From NCBI RefSeq assembly GCF_000746085.1, contig NZ_JQKO01000017.1, positions 17,324 through 81,323 on the forward strand: a DNA stretch of 64,000 nucleotides, written 5' to 3'. How positions within the stretch are numbered: the stretch's first letter is position 1; each line of letters opens with the position of its first letter. Below the pieces are notes generated by a model. That model had not been told where the DNA came from and did no database searches. It was given only the letters and a program-made list of their open reading frames with translations. Both the position numbers and the translations under genes were made by a program. Positions 25,801 through 34,616 of this stretch are shown here, one piece after another. This DNA comes from Methylocapsa aurea (GTDB lineage: Bacteria > Pseudomonadota > Alphaproteobacteria > Rhizobiales > Beijerinckiaceae).

Positions 25801-26965
25801 ATGGGCAGTGGCGCTCGCAACTGAAATCACGCTCGAGACTTTGTCGTCTCTGTTCGCGACGGTCTATATGCGCGCTTGGTACCGGCTGATGGGCGCTAAA
25901 ATCGGCAAGGACGCGGAAATCTCGACCAACCTATCCGGCCGCTACGACCTCGTCGAGATCGGCGAAAAATGCTTCATCGCCGACGAAGTCATCCTCGGTG
26001 ATGAGGAAATCCGCAATGGCTGGATGTACCTGAAAAAGGTCAAGACCGGGCCGCGCGTTTTCGTCGGCAATAATGCCGTGGCGCCGGCGGGCTCCGATAT
26101 TCCGGCCAATGCGCTGATTGGCATCAAATCGAAGCCGCCCGCGAACCATCTGATGAGCGAGGGCGATACCTGGTTCGGCTCGCCGCCGATCAAACTGCCT
26201 CTCCGGCAGAAGTTCGACGCCGGCGGAGCCAACTGGACCTATGAGCCGCCGCGCTGGAAGAAATTCGCCCGCGCCTGTTTCGAGGCAGTGACGATTTCAA
26301 TGCCGACCATGCTGTTCATCACCTTCGGAACCTGGGCGGTGGAATGGTTCAGCAAGAGCGCGCTCGAAGGCGCCTATTTCGAGGTGCTCGGGGATTTTAC
26401 CCTGGCGTCGATCGTCATTTGCCTCGCTCTGACCGTCGTCGTCATCGTGCTGAAATGGATCACGATGGGACGCTACGAGCCGATGATCCGACCGATGTGG
26501 TCCTGGTGGGCCATGCGGACGGAGGCGGTGGCCGTCATTTATTGGGGTATGGCCGGCAAGGTCCTACTCGATCATTTGCGCGGCACCCCATTCCTGCCTT
26601 GGCTGATGCGCGGCTTCGGCATGAAGCTCGGACGCGGCGTCTATATGAACATGACCGACATTACGGAGTTCGACTGCGTCAGCGTCGGCGATTTCGCCGC
26701 CCTCAATGAACTCTGCGCCTTGCAAACGCACCTGTACGAGGACCGGGTTATGAAGGTGGGCAGAGTTTTCGTTGGCAAAGGCGTGAGCGTCGGAGCCGGC
26801 TCGACCGTGCTTTATGACACGCTTGTTTCCGACTATGCGCGGCTTGGACCCTTGACCTTGGTGATGAAAGGCGAGCAAATCCCGGCTCATTCCGAATGGG
26901 TCGGCGCGCCCGCCGAGCCCAAGTCCGCTTCCGAACGCCTTATAGACGACAAGGCGGCGGCCTGA
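22808..26965 (+). CDS. Pls/PosA-family non-ribosomal peptide synthetase
   Basis: A 1385-residue single-module enzyme. Residues about 50-560 are an adenylation domain with YTSGSTGTPKG (A3), FDLSMEEIW (A4), NSYGPTETT (A5), YRSGD (A7) and GKIDRK (A10). A carrier domain follows with the phosphopantetheine Ser in DLGGHSLLAARF near residue 602. The rest, about 640-1385, alternates membrane helices with three left-handed hexapeptide-repeat segments. This is the architecture of poly-lysine synthetase Pls and the PosA family, in which membrane-bound C-terminal domains form amide bonds without a condensation or thioesterase domain. Hand-aligned to GrsA, the specificity residues read D-L-E-D-I-G-S-V-V-K, with acidic residues at positions 239 and 278, which suggests a basic amino acid. 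It stands alone, so the product is unknown. Confidence 0.9.
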   Translation: MSHRSATAAALLAKNDRFALTPLSGSVLRGPVQPELIRDELLCELFAATVAAHPSSIAMATLESRLTYAEVDAKAEALARGLLRMGLRPGRVAGLWMARGPDLLIAQIAIAKTGAAWLPFDADAPPERIAACLGDAEAAGVLASAAFAPRLADLSPCPAWTSQDLIDPADRTPIDARALGATPEDPAYLIYTSGSTGTPKGIEISGRNICHYLRAANEVYGVKQSDVVFQGASVAFDLSMEEIWLPYLAGATLFVASPEIMGEADRLPDVLEAHRVTVLDTVPTLLALLPRDIATLRLIILGGEACPPSIASRWCRPGRKIFNSYGPTETTVVATVAEVRPGAPVTIGRPIANYTCYVADEGLGLVGANIQGELLIGGPGVAKGYLRRDRLTAEKFIANPFPAEFSLSGGVDPILYRSGDAVEIAANGDLVFHGRIDDQVKIRGFRVELGEIEARLADLPSISQAAVVLRTDNGLEQLVAFVVPARAALAQQSPTDGQGGADDSGSLNTGGPEFETRVVRNELRATLPAYMVPAHFETVESLPTLASGKIDRKNLKLVALTAHVSDEAQEEPRTKTEAVLLDAAKRVLPPQAIPLDADFFIDLGGHSLLAARFISVVRETPALSRITLQDVYAARSLRAMAELLDRKWAHAAVVEDLSFAPPPLLRRFLCGLAQAVALPVILGLVTLQWLGVFVSYMLLTGADASFGEEVISLIGVYMCINVATVAIVIGAKWLLIGRTKPGRYPLWGVYYFRWWLVKRFLGLVHIKWFQGSPFIRLYLRALGARIGNDAILGEIEAGAVDLISIGAGASVGSIANLANARVEGNELIIGAIEIGANAYIGSSCVIEENVVIGEGAELADLTSIGAGGRVGAWEAWDGSPGRKVALVDRAALDPPPEASPARRRGMTIMYLILLLAIPPLGLLPIFPAFWVFDRIDDMIGIADIDRTLYMASIPIMAWPTAFVMVLVTVGFIAACRWVILPRVREGTYSVHSWFYLRKWAVALATEITLETLSSLFATVYMRAWYRLMGAKIGKDAEISTNLSGRYDLVEIGEKCFIADEVILGDEEIRNGWMYLKKVKTGPRVFVGNNAVAPAGSDIPANALIGIKSKPPANHLMSEGDTWFGSPPIKLPLRQKFDAGGANWTYEPPRWKKFARACFEAVTISMPTMLFITFGTWAVEWFSKSALEGAYFEVLGDFTLASIVICLALTVVVIVLKWITMGRYEPMIRPMWSWWAMRTEAVAVIYWGMAGKVLLDHLRGTPFLPWLMRGFGMKLGRGVYMNMTDITEFDCVSVGDFAALNELCALQTHLYEDRVMKVGRVFVGKGVSVGAGSTVLYDTLVSDYARLGPLTLVMKGEQIPAHSEWVGAPAEPKSASERLIDDKAAA

Positions 26966-27007
26966 GCAAAATGCGCGGGCGGATCCATTCGCTCGGATCC
27001 CGCTGCT

Positions 27008-27703
27008 CTACGTGTTGGCGCCCATGGTTTCGCGCAGGCGGATGAAAACAGCGCGAAACATTTGCGGCGTCAAAACGCCGGTATTCGTGTTGTAGCGGGA
27101 GCAATGGTAGCTGTCGAAAAGCAGAAGGCTGTTAGCGTCCATGCGGGGCAGGAAATGTTCGGCGCCATGTGCAAATGGGACTCCGGACAGTTTCAATCCA
27201 TAAGCGCGAATAATGGACTCATGTGCGATCCGCCCTAAAGCGAGGATCACTTGAAGATTGGGCGCAGCTTCAAGCGTCGCGGCGAGAAATGGCCGGCAAC
27301 CGTTGATTTCGGCGGGCGTCGGCTTGTTCTGCGGCGGCGCGCAGCGCACGGCATTCGTGATCGCACAATCCACGAGCTGGAGATCATCCTCCGCGGAGGC
27401 CCGATAGACGCCTTTGGCGAAGCCGAATTCGAGCAGCGTTTGATAGAGAAGGTCGCCAGCAAAGTCGCCAGTAAAAGGTCGCCCGGTGCGGTTGGCGCCG
27501 CGAAGGCCCGGCGCAAGGCCCACAATCAGGAGGCGCGCCTCGGCGGGCCCAAAATTTCGAACGGGGGCATTATGCCATTGCGGCTCGGCCACGCGGTTCG
27601 TTGTCCGGTAGGCCGCAAGTCTTGGGCAGGAAGAGCAGTCTCGTTCGGGCTCAAAATTGCTTCGTTCTGGCCTGGTCGCCGCCGCGGCGGCTTTGCGGTT
27701 CAC
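27008..27703 (-). CDS. Uracil-DNA glycosylase, family 5 (UdgB type)
   Basis: A 231-residue iron-sulfur uracil-DNA glycosylase. The N-terminal CSSC pair (C23, C26), together with later Cys such as C121 and C136, fits a [4Fe-4S] site. The active-site segment GLAPGLRGANRTGRPFTGD is the family-5 motif A, in which the usual catalytic Asp/Asn is replaced by Ala/Gly-type residues. Motif B is HCSRYNTNTG. It removes uracil, and in this family other deaminated bases, from DNA. Its ATG overlaps the stop of the NYN gene by four bases (ATGA), so the two are translationally coupled. Confidence 0.92.
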   Translation of the reverse strand: MNRKAAAAATRPERSNFEPERDCSSCPRLAAYRTTNRVAEPQWHNAPVRNFGPAEARLLIVGLAPGLRGANRTGRPFTGDFAGDLLYQTLLEFGFAKGVYRASAEDDLQLVDCAITNAVRCAPPQNKPTPAEINGCRPFLAATLEAAPNLQVILALGRIAHESIIRAYGLKLSGVPFAHGAEHFLPRMDANSLLLFDSYHCSRYNTNTGVLTPQMFRAVFIRLRETMGANT

Positions 27704-28317
27704 TCCAGGCGATCGTCGGACATGTCCGCATCGAAATTGCCGACTGGAGCCGGCCGCCGCTCCTGCGCTCTTTGTGGACGCTCCGACCGCTCGCCCGCAT
27801 CGCGGCCGATTTTCGACGCAAGATGGACGATGTCGATGAATTCATCCGCTTGACGGCGCAGTTCATCGGCTACCATGGCCGGCTGCGTCGTATTCGTCGA
27901 AACGACGGAAACACGGACGCCCTTGCGCTGCACAGCTTCGACGAGCGAGCGGAAGTCGCCATCGCCGGAAAAGAGGACAATATGGTCCAAATGCTCGGCC
28001 ATTTCCATGGCGTCGACGGCGAGTTCGATGTCCATGTTGCCCTTGACCTTGCGCCGGCCAAGCGAATCCACGAATTCTTTCGTCGGTTTGGTGACGACTG
28101 AATAGCCGTTATAGTCCAACCAATCGACCAGCGGCCGGATCGATGAATATTCCTGATCCTCGACAAGAGCCGTATAATAGAAAGCTCTGATCAACTTGCC
28201 TCTGGATTGGAATTCTTTAAGCAGCCGCTTATAATCGATGTCAAAACCGAGTGATTTTGCTGTTGCGTATAGATTGGCGCCATCGATGAAAAGCGCAAGT
28301 CGCTCTTGGTCAGCCAT
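27700..28317 (-). CDS. NYN-domain (LabA/DUF88) putative ribonuclease
   Basis: A 205-residue protein with a PIN-like NYN fold. Acidic metal-binding positions are seen in LFIDGANLYATA, in KGNMDIELAVDAM and in FSGDGDFRSLVEA. The C-terminal 35 residues are polar and disordered. Family members are related to RNases and some take part in RNA processing or the cell cycle; the specific target here is unknown. The ATG at 28317 is preferred to one two codons upstream because AAGAG then sits 8 nt away. It is the first gene of a two-gene unit with the uracil-DNA glycosylase and is divergent from rpoZ across a 554-bp AT-rich spacer. Confidence 0.85.
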   Translation of the reverse strand: MADQERLALFIDGANLYATAKSLGFDIDYKRLLKEFQSRGKLIRAFYYTALVEDQEYSSIRPLVDWLDYNGYSVVTKPTKEFVDSLGRRKVKGNMDIELAVDAMEMAEHLDHIVLFSGDGDFRSLVEAVQRKGVRVSVVSTNTTQPAMVADELRRQADEFIDIVHLASKIGRDAGERSERPQRAQERRPAPVGNFDADMSDDRLE

Positions 28318-28871
28318 AAACATATCTCTTAAGGTTATGCAGTGATAATCTTCATTATTCTTGATCCGTCACCGATGAAAGCAACGAGTAAGTCGAAGAG
28401 CAAAGTCACGAAACCTTCACGATTTTCGCGTCATGCGGGAATCACTTTAGATCAAAGAACTCCATGTGTGAAGGGTTCCCACAGCATTTTCAAGAAAGAG
28501 TCAATCAAATTTCTGAAAAAGGAACGGCAAGGCAATGAAGGCCTGCTTTGCCGACCATGCGGGAAAGCGCACCGATCAAACGGCTCGTTGACCAACAAGA
28601 ACCACTTCAAAATCAAAAAGGTGGAGCTTACAAAATCTATTATGTCTAGCGACGGCGCGTCGATTCTGCTTTCCTTTTAGGGCTTGAATGTGGCGATGCT
28701 CCGCCCGCCGGTCAAGGGAGATGCGCGTCCAGGGCTTCAAATTTTGGTTTTTTTTCTCGATCGCTGTTGGGTTAGAGGGATCTGCTTCCGGCTTTTGGCT
28801 TGCCATGCGGGGGGATTAGACGCTAAATCACTTTTTTCAAAAGAGTCTCTCGAACAAGGAGCGAGCGCAGT
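28318..28871. other. AT-rich divergent spacer between the NYN gene and rpoZ
   Basis: These 554 bp are much richer in A and T than the flanking genes, especially 28340-28640. One plus-strand frame (28375-28680) stays open for about 100 codons with a Lys/Ser-rich product. It has no recognisable domain, no clear ribosome-binding site and poor coding character. The region must contain the promoters of both flanking units. Foreign or relic DNA is possible. Confidence 0.4.
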
Positions 28872-29267
28872 ATGGCCCGCGTCACCGTTGAAGACTGCAT
28901 CGATAAGGTTGAAAATCGTTTCGAACTCGTCCTGATCGCGAGTCACCGGGCGCGCATGATCGCGTCGGGCAGCCAGATCACGGTCGACCGCGACAACGAC
29001 AAAAACCCTGTCGTTTCTCTCCGGGAGATCGCGGACGCCACTTTGGCGCCGGATGATCTCAAGGAGGACTTTATCCAATCCCTGCAAAAACATGTCGAAG
29101 TGGATGAGCCGGAGGCGGAAGCCGTGCCGGCGCTGGCTTCGGCGCCGGAACAGGCGCGATCAGACGCATTGGGCGATGTTCAATTCGATCGAATGACCGA
29201 AGAGGATCTCTTGCGTGGGCTCGAGGGCCTGGTGCCGCCGACCGAAACCGAGGACGACGCCGACTGA
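28872..29267 (+). CDS. rpoZ: RNA polymerase omega subunit
   Basis: A 131-residue omega subunit. The conserved core is at the N-terminus ([51 protein letters not shown]). The acidic C-terminal tail is typical of alphaproteobacteria. Omega helps fold and hold the beta-prime subunit and forms part of a ppGpp-binding site in proteobacteria. AAGGAG lies about 10 nt before the start. It precedes the (p)ppGpp synthetase/hydrolase gene by about 200 bp, the usual rpoZ-rsh neighbourhood. Confidence 0.95.
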   Translation: MARVTVEDCIDKVENRFELVLIASHRARMIASGSQITVDRDNDKNPVVSLREIADATLAPDDLKEDFIQSLQKHVEVDEPEAEAVPALASAPEQARSDALGDVQFDRMTEEDLLRGLEGLVPPTETEDDAD

Positions 29268-29465
29268 AGGCTGGGACTTGGCGCCGCGCCCGCGCGCTCA
29301 AGCGCGGCGGCGTTATGAGATAGGGTCGCGACCGCCGCTCCGCAGCGGTCGGCCAGAATGCATTCGGCCTTTCGATGAGCGCCGCCGCATGAGCCGGCGG
29401 CGTCATGGGTCGGCGCGTAGACGGTTGGCGTCCAAATCGCGCCGAGTTGCGGGTCAATCAAAGTC

Positions 29466-31676
29466 ATGATGCGGCAATATGAACTCGTCGATCGGGTGCG
29501 GCGCTATAATCCGCAAGCCGACGAAGTGTCGCTCAATCGCGCCTATGTCTATGCGATGAAGGCGCATGGCGCGCAAAAACGCGCCTCGGGCGACCCTTTT
29601 TTTTCGCATCCGCTCGAGGTCGCCGCGATCCTCACCGACATGAAGCTCGACGATGCGACGATCGTCGCGGCAGTCCTACATGACACTATCGAAGACACGG
29701 ATTCGACCCGGGAGGAAATCGACAGGCTGTTTGGCAGCGACATCGGCCGTCTTGTCGACGGACTGACCAAGCTGAAGAAGCTGGACCTCGTCTCGAAACG
29801 CGCGGCGCAGGCGGAGAATTTCCGCAAGCTTCTTCTTGCGGTGGCCGAAGACGTGCGCGTGCTTCTCGTCAAGCTCGCCGACCGGCTGCACAATATGCGC
29901 ACGCTTCATTTCATGGCGCCGGAGAAGCGGGCCCGGATCGCCGAGGAAACCCTCGATATCTATGCGCCGCTCGCCGGTCGCATGGGCATGCAGGGCATGC
30001 GCGACGAACTCGAGGATCTGGCCTTTCGTCATCTGATGCCGGAGGCCTATGCGATGATCGAGGCGAGGCTCGAGGATCTGCGCCGTAAGAATGGGAAGAT
30101 CATCGCCACGATCGAGAAGGAGCTCGCCGACGAACTCGCCGCGCGCGGCATCCATGCCCATGTCGAAGGGCGCCAGAAACAGCCCTATTCCGTGTGGCGC
30201 AAGATGGAGCGCAAATCGATCGCCTTCGAGCAGCTTTCCGATATTTTCGGCTTCCGCGTCGTCGTCTCCAGCGTTGAGGATTGCTATCGCGTCATCGGCG
30301 TCGTGCATACCAAATGGGCCGTCGTTCCCGGCCGTTTCAAGGACTATATTTCGACCCCGAAGCAGAATGACTATCAATCGATTCATACGACCGTCGTCGG
30401 TCCGGGCCGTCAGCGGGCTGAACTCCAGGTGCGGACGGAGGCGATGCAGGACATCGCCCGCAACGGCATCGCCGCGCATGCGCTCTACAAGGATGGGCGC
30501 GTCGCCGATCGGGAAACGCTGACCAACGAGAGCCGCGCCTATCAATGGCTGCGCCGAACCATCGCTCTGCTGGCCGAGGGCGATACGCCCGAGGAGTTTC
30601 TCGAACATACCAAACTCGAACTGTTCCACGACCAGGTGTTTTGTTTCACCCCGAAAGGCCGCTTGATCGCCTTGCCGCGCGGCGCGACGCCGATCGATTT
30701 CGGCTATGCGGTGCATACCGACGTCGGCAATTCGGCCGTCGGCGCGAAGATCAATGGACGGCATGCGCCGCTGCTGTCCGAATTGCAAAATGGCGATGAG
30801 GTCGAGATCGCGCGAGCCGAAGGGCAGGCGCCGCCGGCGGTTTGGGAATCCCTTGTCATTACCGGCAAGGCGCGCTCGGCGATCAGGCGGGCGACGCGCG
30901 ACGCCGTGCGCGCGCAATATGCCGGCCTCGGGCGGCAGATCGTGGCGCGCGCGTTTGAGCGCGCTGGCAAGCCCTACACCGAAGACAAGCTGAAAAATGT
31001 TCTTCCAAGGCTTGCGCGGGCCAGCGTCGAGGACGTGCTCGCCGCGGTCGGGCGGGGCGAAATGTTCTCGGGCGACGTCGTCAAGGCGGTGTACCCGGAG
31101 TTCATGGAAGAACGCAAGGCGGTCGCGCCCCGCCCGCGCGGCGAGGCCGGCTGGTTCGGTCTCAAGAAGGCGGCGAGCTTGGTGTTCAAGATCCCCGGCG
31201 AAGGGGTTAGCGAGCATGCCGCCAAGTCAATCCCCATTCGCGGTCTTCAGGGCGATCTTCCTGTCCGTTTCGCGCCGAATGGCGGCGCCGTTCCCGGCGA
31301 TCGCATCGTCGGCATTCTGACGCCAGGCGAGGGAATTACGATCTATCCAATTCAATCCCCCGATCTCACCGCATTCGACGAACAGCCCGAACGCTGGCTT
31401 GACGTGCGGTGGGATATCGAGGATGGCCGCCAGGATTTTTTTCCGGCGCGAATCGTGATAACCGCGATCAATGAACCTGGCACCTTGGGGACCATCGCGA
31501 CGGTGATCGGCGACCACTCCGCCAATATCGATAATATCGTCATCAAGGCGCTTACAGCCGATTTCCGCGAAATGATTGTCGACATCGAAGTCAATGACTT
31601 GAAGCATTTGAACGCAATCATTTCGAATTTGCGGGCGCGGCCCGTGGTCAGCAAGGTCGAGCGGGTGAACGGATAG
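29466..31676 (+). CDS. rsh: Bifunctional (p)ppGpp synthetase/hydrolase (Rsh)
   Basis: A 736-residue RelA/SpoT homologue with every domain in place. The HD hydrolase domain has H72-D73 in VLHDTIEDTDSTREE, so hydrolysis should be active. The synthetase domain includes RKMERKSIAFEQLSDIFGFR and NDYQSIHTTVVGP. A TGS domain (FCFTPKGRLIALPRGATPID) and a C-terminal ACT domain (ITAINEPGTLGTIATVIGDH) follow. It makes and removes the alarmone in response to starvation; alphaproteobacteria usually have only this one long enzyme. The stop TAG abuts the pdxJ ATG with no gap, so the two are co-translated. Confidence 0.95.
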   Translation: MMRQYELVDRVRRYNPQADEVSLNRAYVYAMKAHGAQKRASGDPFFSHPLEVAAILTDMKLDDATIVAAVLHDTIEDTDSTREEIDRLFGSDIGRLVDGLTKLKKLDLVSKRAAQAENFRKLLLAVAEDVRVLLVKLADRLHNMRTLHFMAPEKRARIAEETLDIYAPLAGRMGMQGMRDELEDLAFRHLMPEAYAMIEARLEDLRRKNGKIIATIEKELADELAARGIHAHVEGRQKQPYSVWRKMERKSIAFEQLSDIFGFRVVVSSVEDCYRVIGVVHTKWAVVPGRFKDYISTPKQNDYQSIHTTVVGPGRQRAELQVRTEAMQDIARNGIAAHALYKDGRVADRETLTNESRAYQWLRRTIALLAEGDTPEEFLEHTKLELFHDQVFCFTPKGRLIALPRGATPIDFGYAVHTDVGNSAVGAKINGRHAPLLSELQNGDEVEIARAEGQAPPAVWESLVITGKARSAIRRATRDAVRAQYAGLGRQIVARAFERAGKPYTEDKLKNVLPRLARASVEDVLAAVGRGEMFSGDVVKAVYPEFMEERKAVAPRPRGEAGWFGLKKAASLVFKIPGEGVSEHAAKSIPIRGLQGDLPVRFAPNGGAVPGDRIVGILTPGEGITIYPIQSPDLTAFDEQPERWLDVRWDIEDGRQDFFPARIVITAINEPGTLGTIATVIGDHSANIDNIVIKALTADFREMIVDIEVNDLKHLNAIISNLRARPVVSKVERVNG

Positions 31677-32447
31677 ATGTGCGGATCGCGCGCCTTGCGC
31701 CTCGGCGTCAACGTCGATCATGTTGCGACATTGCGCAATGCGCGCGGCGGGACTTTTCCCGATCCGCTGCGCGCCGCGCTCCTTGCGATCGAGGCTGGCG
31801 CCGACGGAATCACGGCGCATCTGCGCGAAGACCGGCGCCACATCAATGATGACGACATGGCGCGGATCAAGGCCGTCATTTCAAAGCCGCTCAATTTCGA
31901 AATGGCGGCGACGGAACTGATGCTCGATATCGCCCTCAAGACCAGGCCGCACGCGGTCTGCCTCGTGCCGGAGAAGCGGACGGAACGCACCACCGAGGGC
32001 GGCCTCGACGTCGTCGGCGGACATCATTATCTGAAGCCTTTCGCCTCCGAACTCGGACGCGTGGGGATCAGGGTCTCGCTCTTCATCGAGCCCACGATCG
32101 AGGCGATCGAAGCGGCGGTTTCGATCGGCGCGCCAGTTGTCGAACTCCACACCGGCGCTTGGTGCAATGCGCTGTCGCTTGGCGAGGAGATCAAAGCGGA
32201 ACAGGAATTCGGCCGCCTCAAATCAGGCGCCGCGCACGCGGCCCTATGCGGCCTAGAGTGCCACGCCGGCCATGGCCTCGATTTCGATACGGCGCGCAAG
32301 ATCGCCGGCCTGCCGCAGATCGTGGAATTAAATATAGGCCACTTTCTGATCGGCGAGGCGATTTTCATAGGTCTCGCCGCGGCCATCGCCAAGATGCGCG
32401 CCGCGATCGAGGCGGGGCGGGCGCAGGAGATGGCGAAGGCGCTCTAG
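31677..32447 (+). CDS. pdxJ: Pyridoxine 5'-phosphate synthase
   Basis: A 256-residue PdxJ barrel. Typical motifs are [19 protein letters not shown], the substrate loop [44 protein letters not shown] and [14 protein letters not shown]. It joins 3-amino-2-oxopropyl phosphate and deoxyxylulose 5-phosphate to make pyridoxine 5'-phosphate, the last ring-forming step of vitamin B6 synthesis. It begins directly after the rsh stop. The acpS gene often found next is absent. The stop codon lies at the edge of a palindromic repeat. Confidence 0.96.
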   Translation: MCGSRALRLGVNVDHVATLRNARGGTFPDPLRAALLAIEAGADGITAHLREDRRHINDDDMARIKAVISKPLNFEMAATELMLDIALKTRPHAVCLVPEKRTERTTEGGLDVVGGHHYLKPFASELGRVGIRVSLFIEPTIEAIEAAVSIGAPVVELHTGAWCNALSLGEEIKAEQEFGRLKSGAAHAALCGLECHAGHGLDFDTARKIAGLPQIVELNIGHFLIGEAIFIGLAAAIAKMRAAIEAGRAQEMAKAL

Positions 32448-32497
32448 AGCATGATGCCGAAAAGTGGAAACCGGTTTTCGGACGACATCATGCTCTA
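32446..32497. repeat. Palindromic intergenic repeat, second subtype
   Basis: The arms AGAGCATGATG and CATCATGCTCT are perfect 11-bp complements. Inside them lies a second near-palindrome, CCGAAAAGTGG / CCGGTTTTCGG. This type of element is widespread between genes in Hyphomicrobiales genomes. Its first bases overlap the pdxJ stop codon. Confidence 0.8.
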
Positions 32498-32985
32498 ACT
32501 CTTTGATGAGAGGCGGATTCAGACTTTGGACGAGATCGCGTTGCGATTCCGTCCAAAGTCATCCGGCTCTAGCATTCCATATTTTGGAGATTCTGAATCG
32601 CTGATGCTCTGCGCGCATCAGGGGTGATTATGTCATCGGTACGCTGGCGGACCCGGATGCGGTTCCAATCATTGATGAAGCCGGGTTTCTGAAGTAGGGC
32701 GAGGCCTCATCCGGCGTTGGGCGCCAATATAGCGGCCGGCCCGGCAAGATCGCCAACCGCAAGTTCGGCGCGTTCGCTGCTTATGCGTCTTGCATATCGG
32801 CGGCCGATCATCACAAATTTGTGCGCTGATCCCAACGGTCCTATTCCCGACATGTTTGGCGGCCATCACGTCTGTCGAAATCCGTTTGTTAACCTTTCAG
32901 CAAGGGTCGAGAGGTTCATAAGAGCCTTGATAGTCTCGCGGATCCTCACCTGGATAGACGCTCAATTTTGCAGAAGCGAAACCAT
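32498..32985. other. Spacer with a further inverted repeat
   Basis: No gene is seen in these 488 bp. Perfect 10-bp arms GACTTTGGAC (32522-32531) and GTCCAAAGTC (32551-32560) form a hairpin just after the palindromic repeat and may be part of the same composite unit, closing with GGCTCTAG. The remaining 400 bp contain no clear signal apart from being the leader of the next gene. Confidence 0.5.
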
Positions 32986-34146
32986 ATGCCGCTGGCGTTC
33001 TTGCGTGCTGCAGCGCGGCCCTGCGGCATCGCCGCGTGGTTGGCTTTCGCGGCTGCGCTCTTTGTTTCCGGCTGCGCCTCGTCGGGTCTCTCCGAGCTGA
33101 CCGAAGCATCAATGGAGTCCCGCGCGCTTTCCGTCTTCGTCGTCTCGACCCGAAAGGGTGAGCGCGGCGCGGCGAGCGAGACAGGGGTGGAGGGCGGCGC
33201 GCGCGCGTCTCTGCAGATGATCGGCGTGCCGCCGGAGCATGCGCCGGGACAATTGGAGCGGCCTAGCTTTGGTTCAGAGGATCCGCGGAAACATTTTGTC
33301 GCGTTGAAGCGGCGCGGGCTCGACGAGGCCGCGTTTCTTTCAGAGCTTGCGACGCATATCTCCGGACGCATCGGCTCGAACCGCGACCTCCTGCTCTATG
33401 TGCATGGCTTCAACACAGGCTATGACGAAGCCCGGTTCAGGCTTGCCCAGATCGTCGCCGATGGGCGCTTCGGCGGCGTTCCGGTCCTGTTTACTTGGCC
33501 ATCGGCCAACAGCCTTCTCGACTATGGGGCCGCCAAGGAAAGCGCCACCATTTCCCGCGACGCCTTGGCGCGGCTGATCCATCAGCTGGCCGAGACGCCA
33601 GGCGTTGGCCGCCTGCATGTTCTCGCCCATTCGATGGGCGCCTGGCTCACCATGGAGGCCTTGCGCGAAAACGCCATCGCCGGCAGTCCCGATCTCAACG
33701 GCCGGCTTGGCGAAGTCATGCTCGCGGCGCCGGACATCGATCTAAAAGTCTTCCGGCAGCAGCTGGCCCGGATCGATCCGTCCCATGTCTCCGTTCTGGT
33801 CGCCTCCAACGATCGGGCGCTCTCGATTTCGCGGACGCTCGCCGGCGACCGCGCGCGTCTGGGCGCGCTCGACCCGACCAATCCGAGCGAACGGGCGGCG
33901 CTCGAGGGGCTCGGCGTGAGAGTCTATGATCTTTCGCGCGAGTCGACCGAAATCATCGGCCATGGCACCTACGCCAATGCGCCGCAGGTCGTGCGCACGA
34001 TCGGCGCGCAGATTGCCGAACCGAGGCCCCAGGACGCCAGCGTCCAAGCCGTGCTCGGCGACAAGCCGGTCGATCCAAAAATCACGGCGGCTCCCCTGCC
34101 GCCTATCGTCGCCCCCTCAAGCGGCGCCGCTGCCCCTGCTCCGTAA
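32986..34146 (+). CDS. Lipoprotein alpha/beta hydrolase (DUF900 type)
   Basis: A 386-residue protein with a lipoprotein signal (MPLAFLRAA...LFVSGC, lipidation Cys about residue 30). A DUF900-type alpha/beta hydrolase domain follows: the oxyanion segment LLLYVHGFNTGYDEARFR, the nucleophile elbow VLAHSMGAWL (Ser), an acidic residue in LAAPDIDLKVF and the final His in IIGHGTY. The C-terminal 40 residues are Pro/Ala-rich. It should be an esterase or lipase anchored to the envelope, with unknown substrate. The ATG at 32986 is chosen over an upstream TTG because it gives a clean signal peptide. No operon partner is evident. Confidence 0.85.
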   Translation: MPLAFLRAAARPCGIAAWLAFAAALFVSGCASSGLSELTEASMESRALSVFVVSTRKGERGAASETGVEGGARASLQMIGVPPEHAPGQLERPSFGSEDPRKHFVALKRRGLDEAAFLSELATHISGRIGSNRDLLLYVHGFNTGYDEARFRLAQIVADGRFGGVPVLFTWPSANSLLDYGAAKESATISRDALARLIHQLAETPGVGRLHVLAHSMGAWLTMEALRENAIAGSPDLNGRLGEVMLAAPDIDLKVFRQQLARIDPSHVSVLVASNDRALSISRTLAGDRARLGALDPTNPSERAALEGLGVRVYDLSRESTEIIGHGTYANAPQVVRTIGAQIAEPRPQDASVQAVLGDKPVDPKITAAPLPPIVAPSSGAAAPAP

Positions 34147-34616
34147 GTCCCGGCGCAGGAGTTGCTTGACAATTGCGATGGAACCTTTCCGCTCGGCGCA
34201 AGTTAAAGAATTTACAGCCTTTTATGCATTTGCGGCGAAGCTTGGCGTTTGCGCTGGAGACAAGGTGCCGTTGGAGCGGCGACATATCTGTTCTATCGGG
34301 ATCTTTTCTATAGAAAACTTGGCAATATTGTTTTTGCGGCGCAGGCATTCATGTCGGCTGAGATAGATGCTTTTGCAAATTTTATTTGCTTTTAGGCTAA
34401 TTAGGCGCAGCTTCTGGCGTCGATCATCGCGGATGCGAAATGTTAAGGCGGATGTTGCTGCAATGCAGCACAACTAATCTGCATTGACGTCACAATAAGT
34501 TTAGCATTAACGTTTAATATACTTTTTTGTCGCTTCGGTTCAGCTTACGTTAAGCGGCGATGGTGAATGCTCAATCTTGCATGCGAGATTCGATATGCGC
34601 GTAGAGTGAGGGTGTC
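34147..34616. other. Spacer, lower GC than flanks
   Basis: These 470 bp contain no supportable gene. From about 34300 to 34530 the sequence is AT-rich (for example TTTAATATACTTTTTTG), which probably includes the promoter of the small plus-strand gene that follows. No repeat copy was seen. Confidence 0.4.

Noticed and set aside
28375..28680. Possible 101-residue Lys/Ser-rich gene in the AT-rich spacer
   Set aside because: No ribosome-binding site, no domain, codon use unlike neighbours; low A/T-rich complexity explains the open frame.
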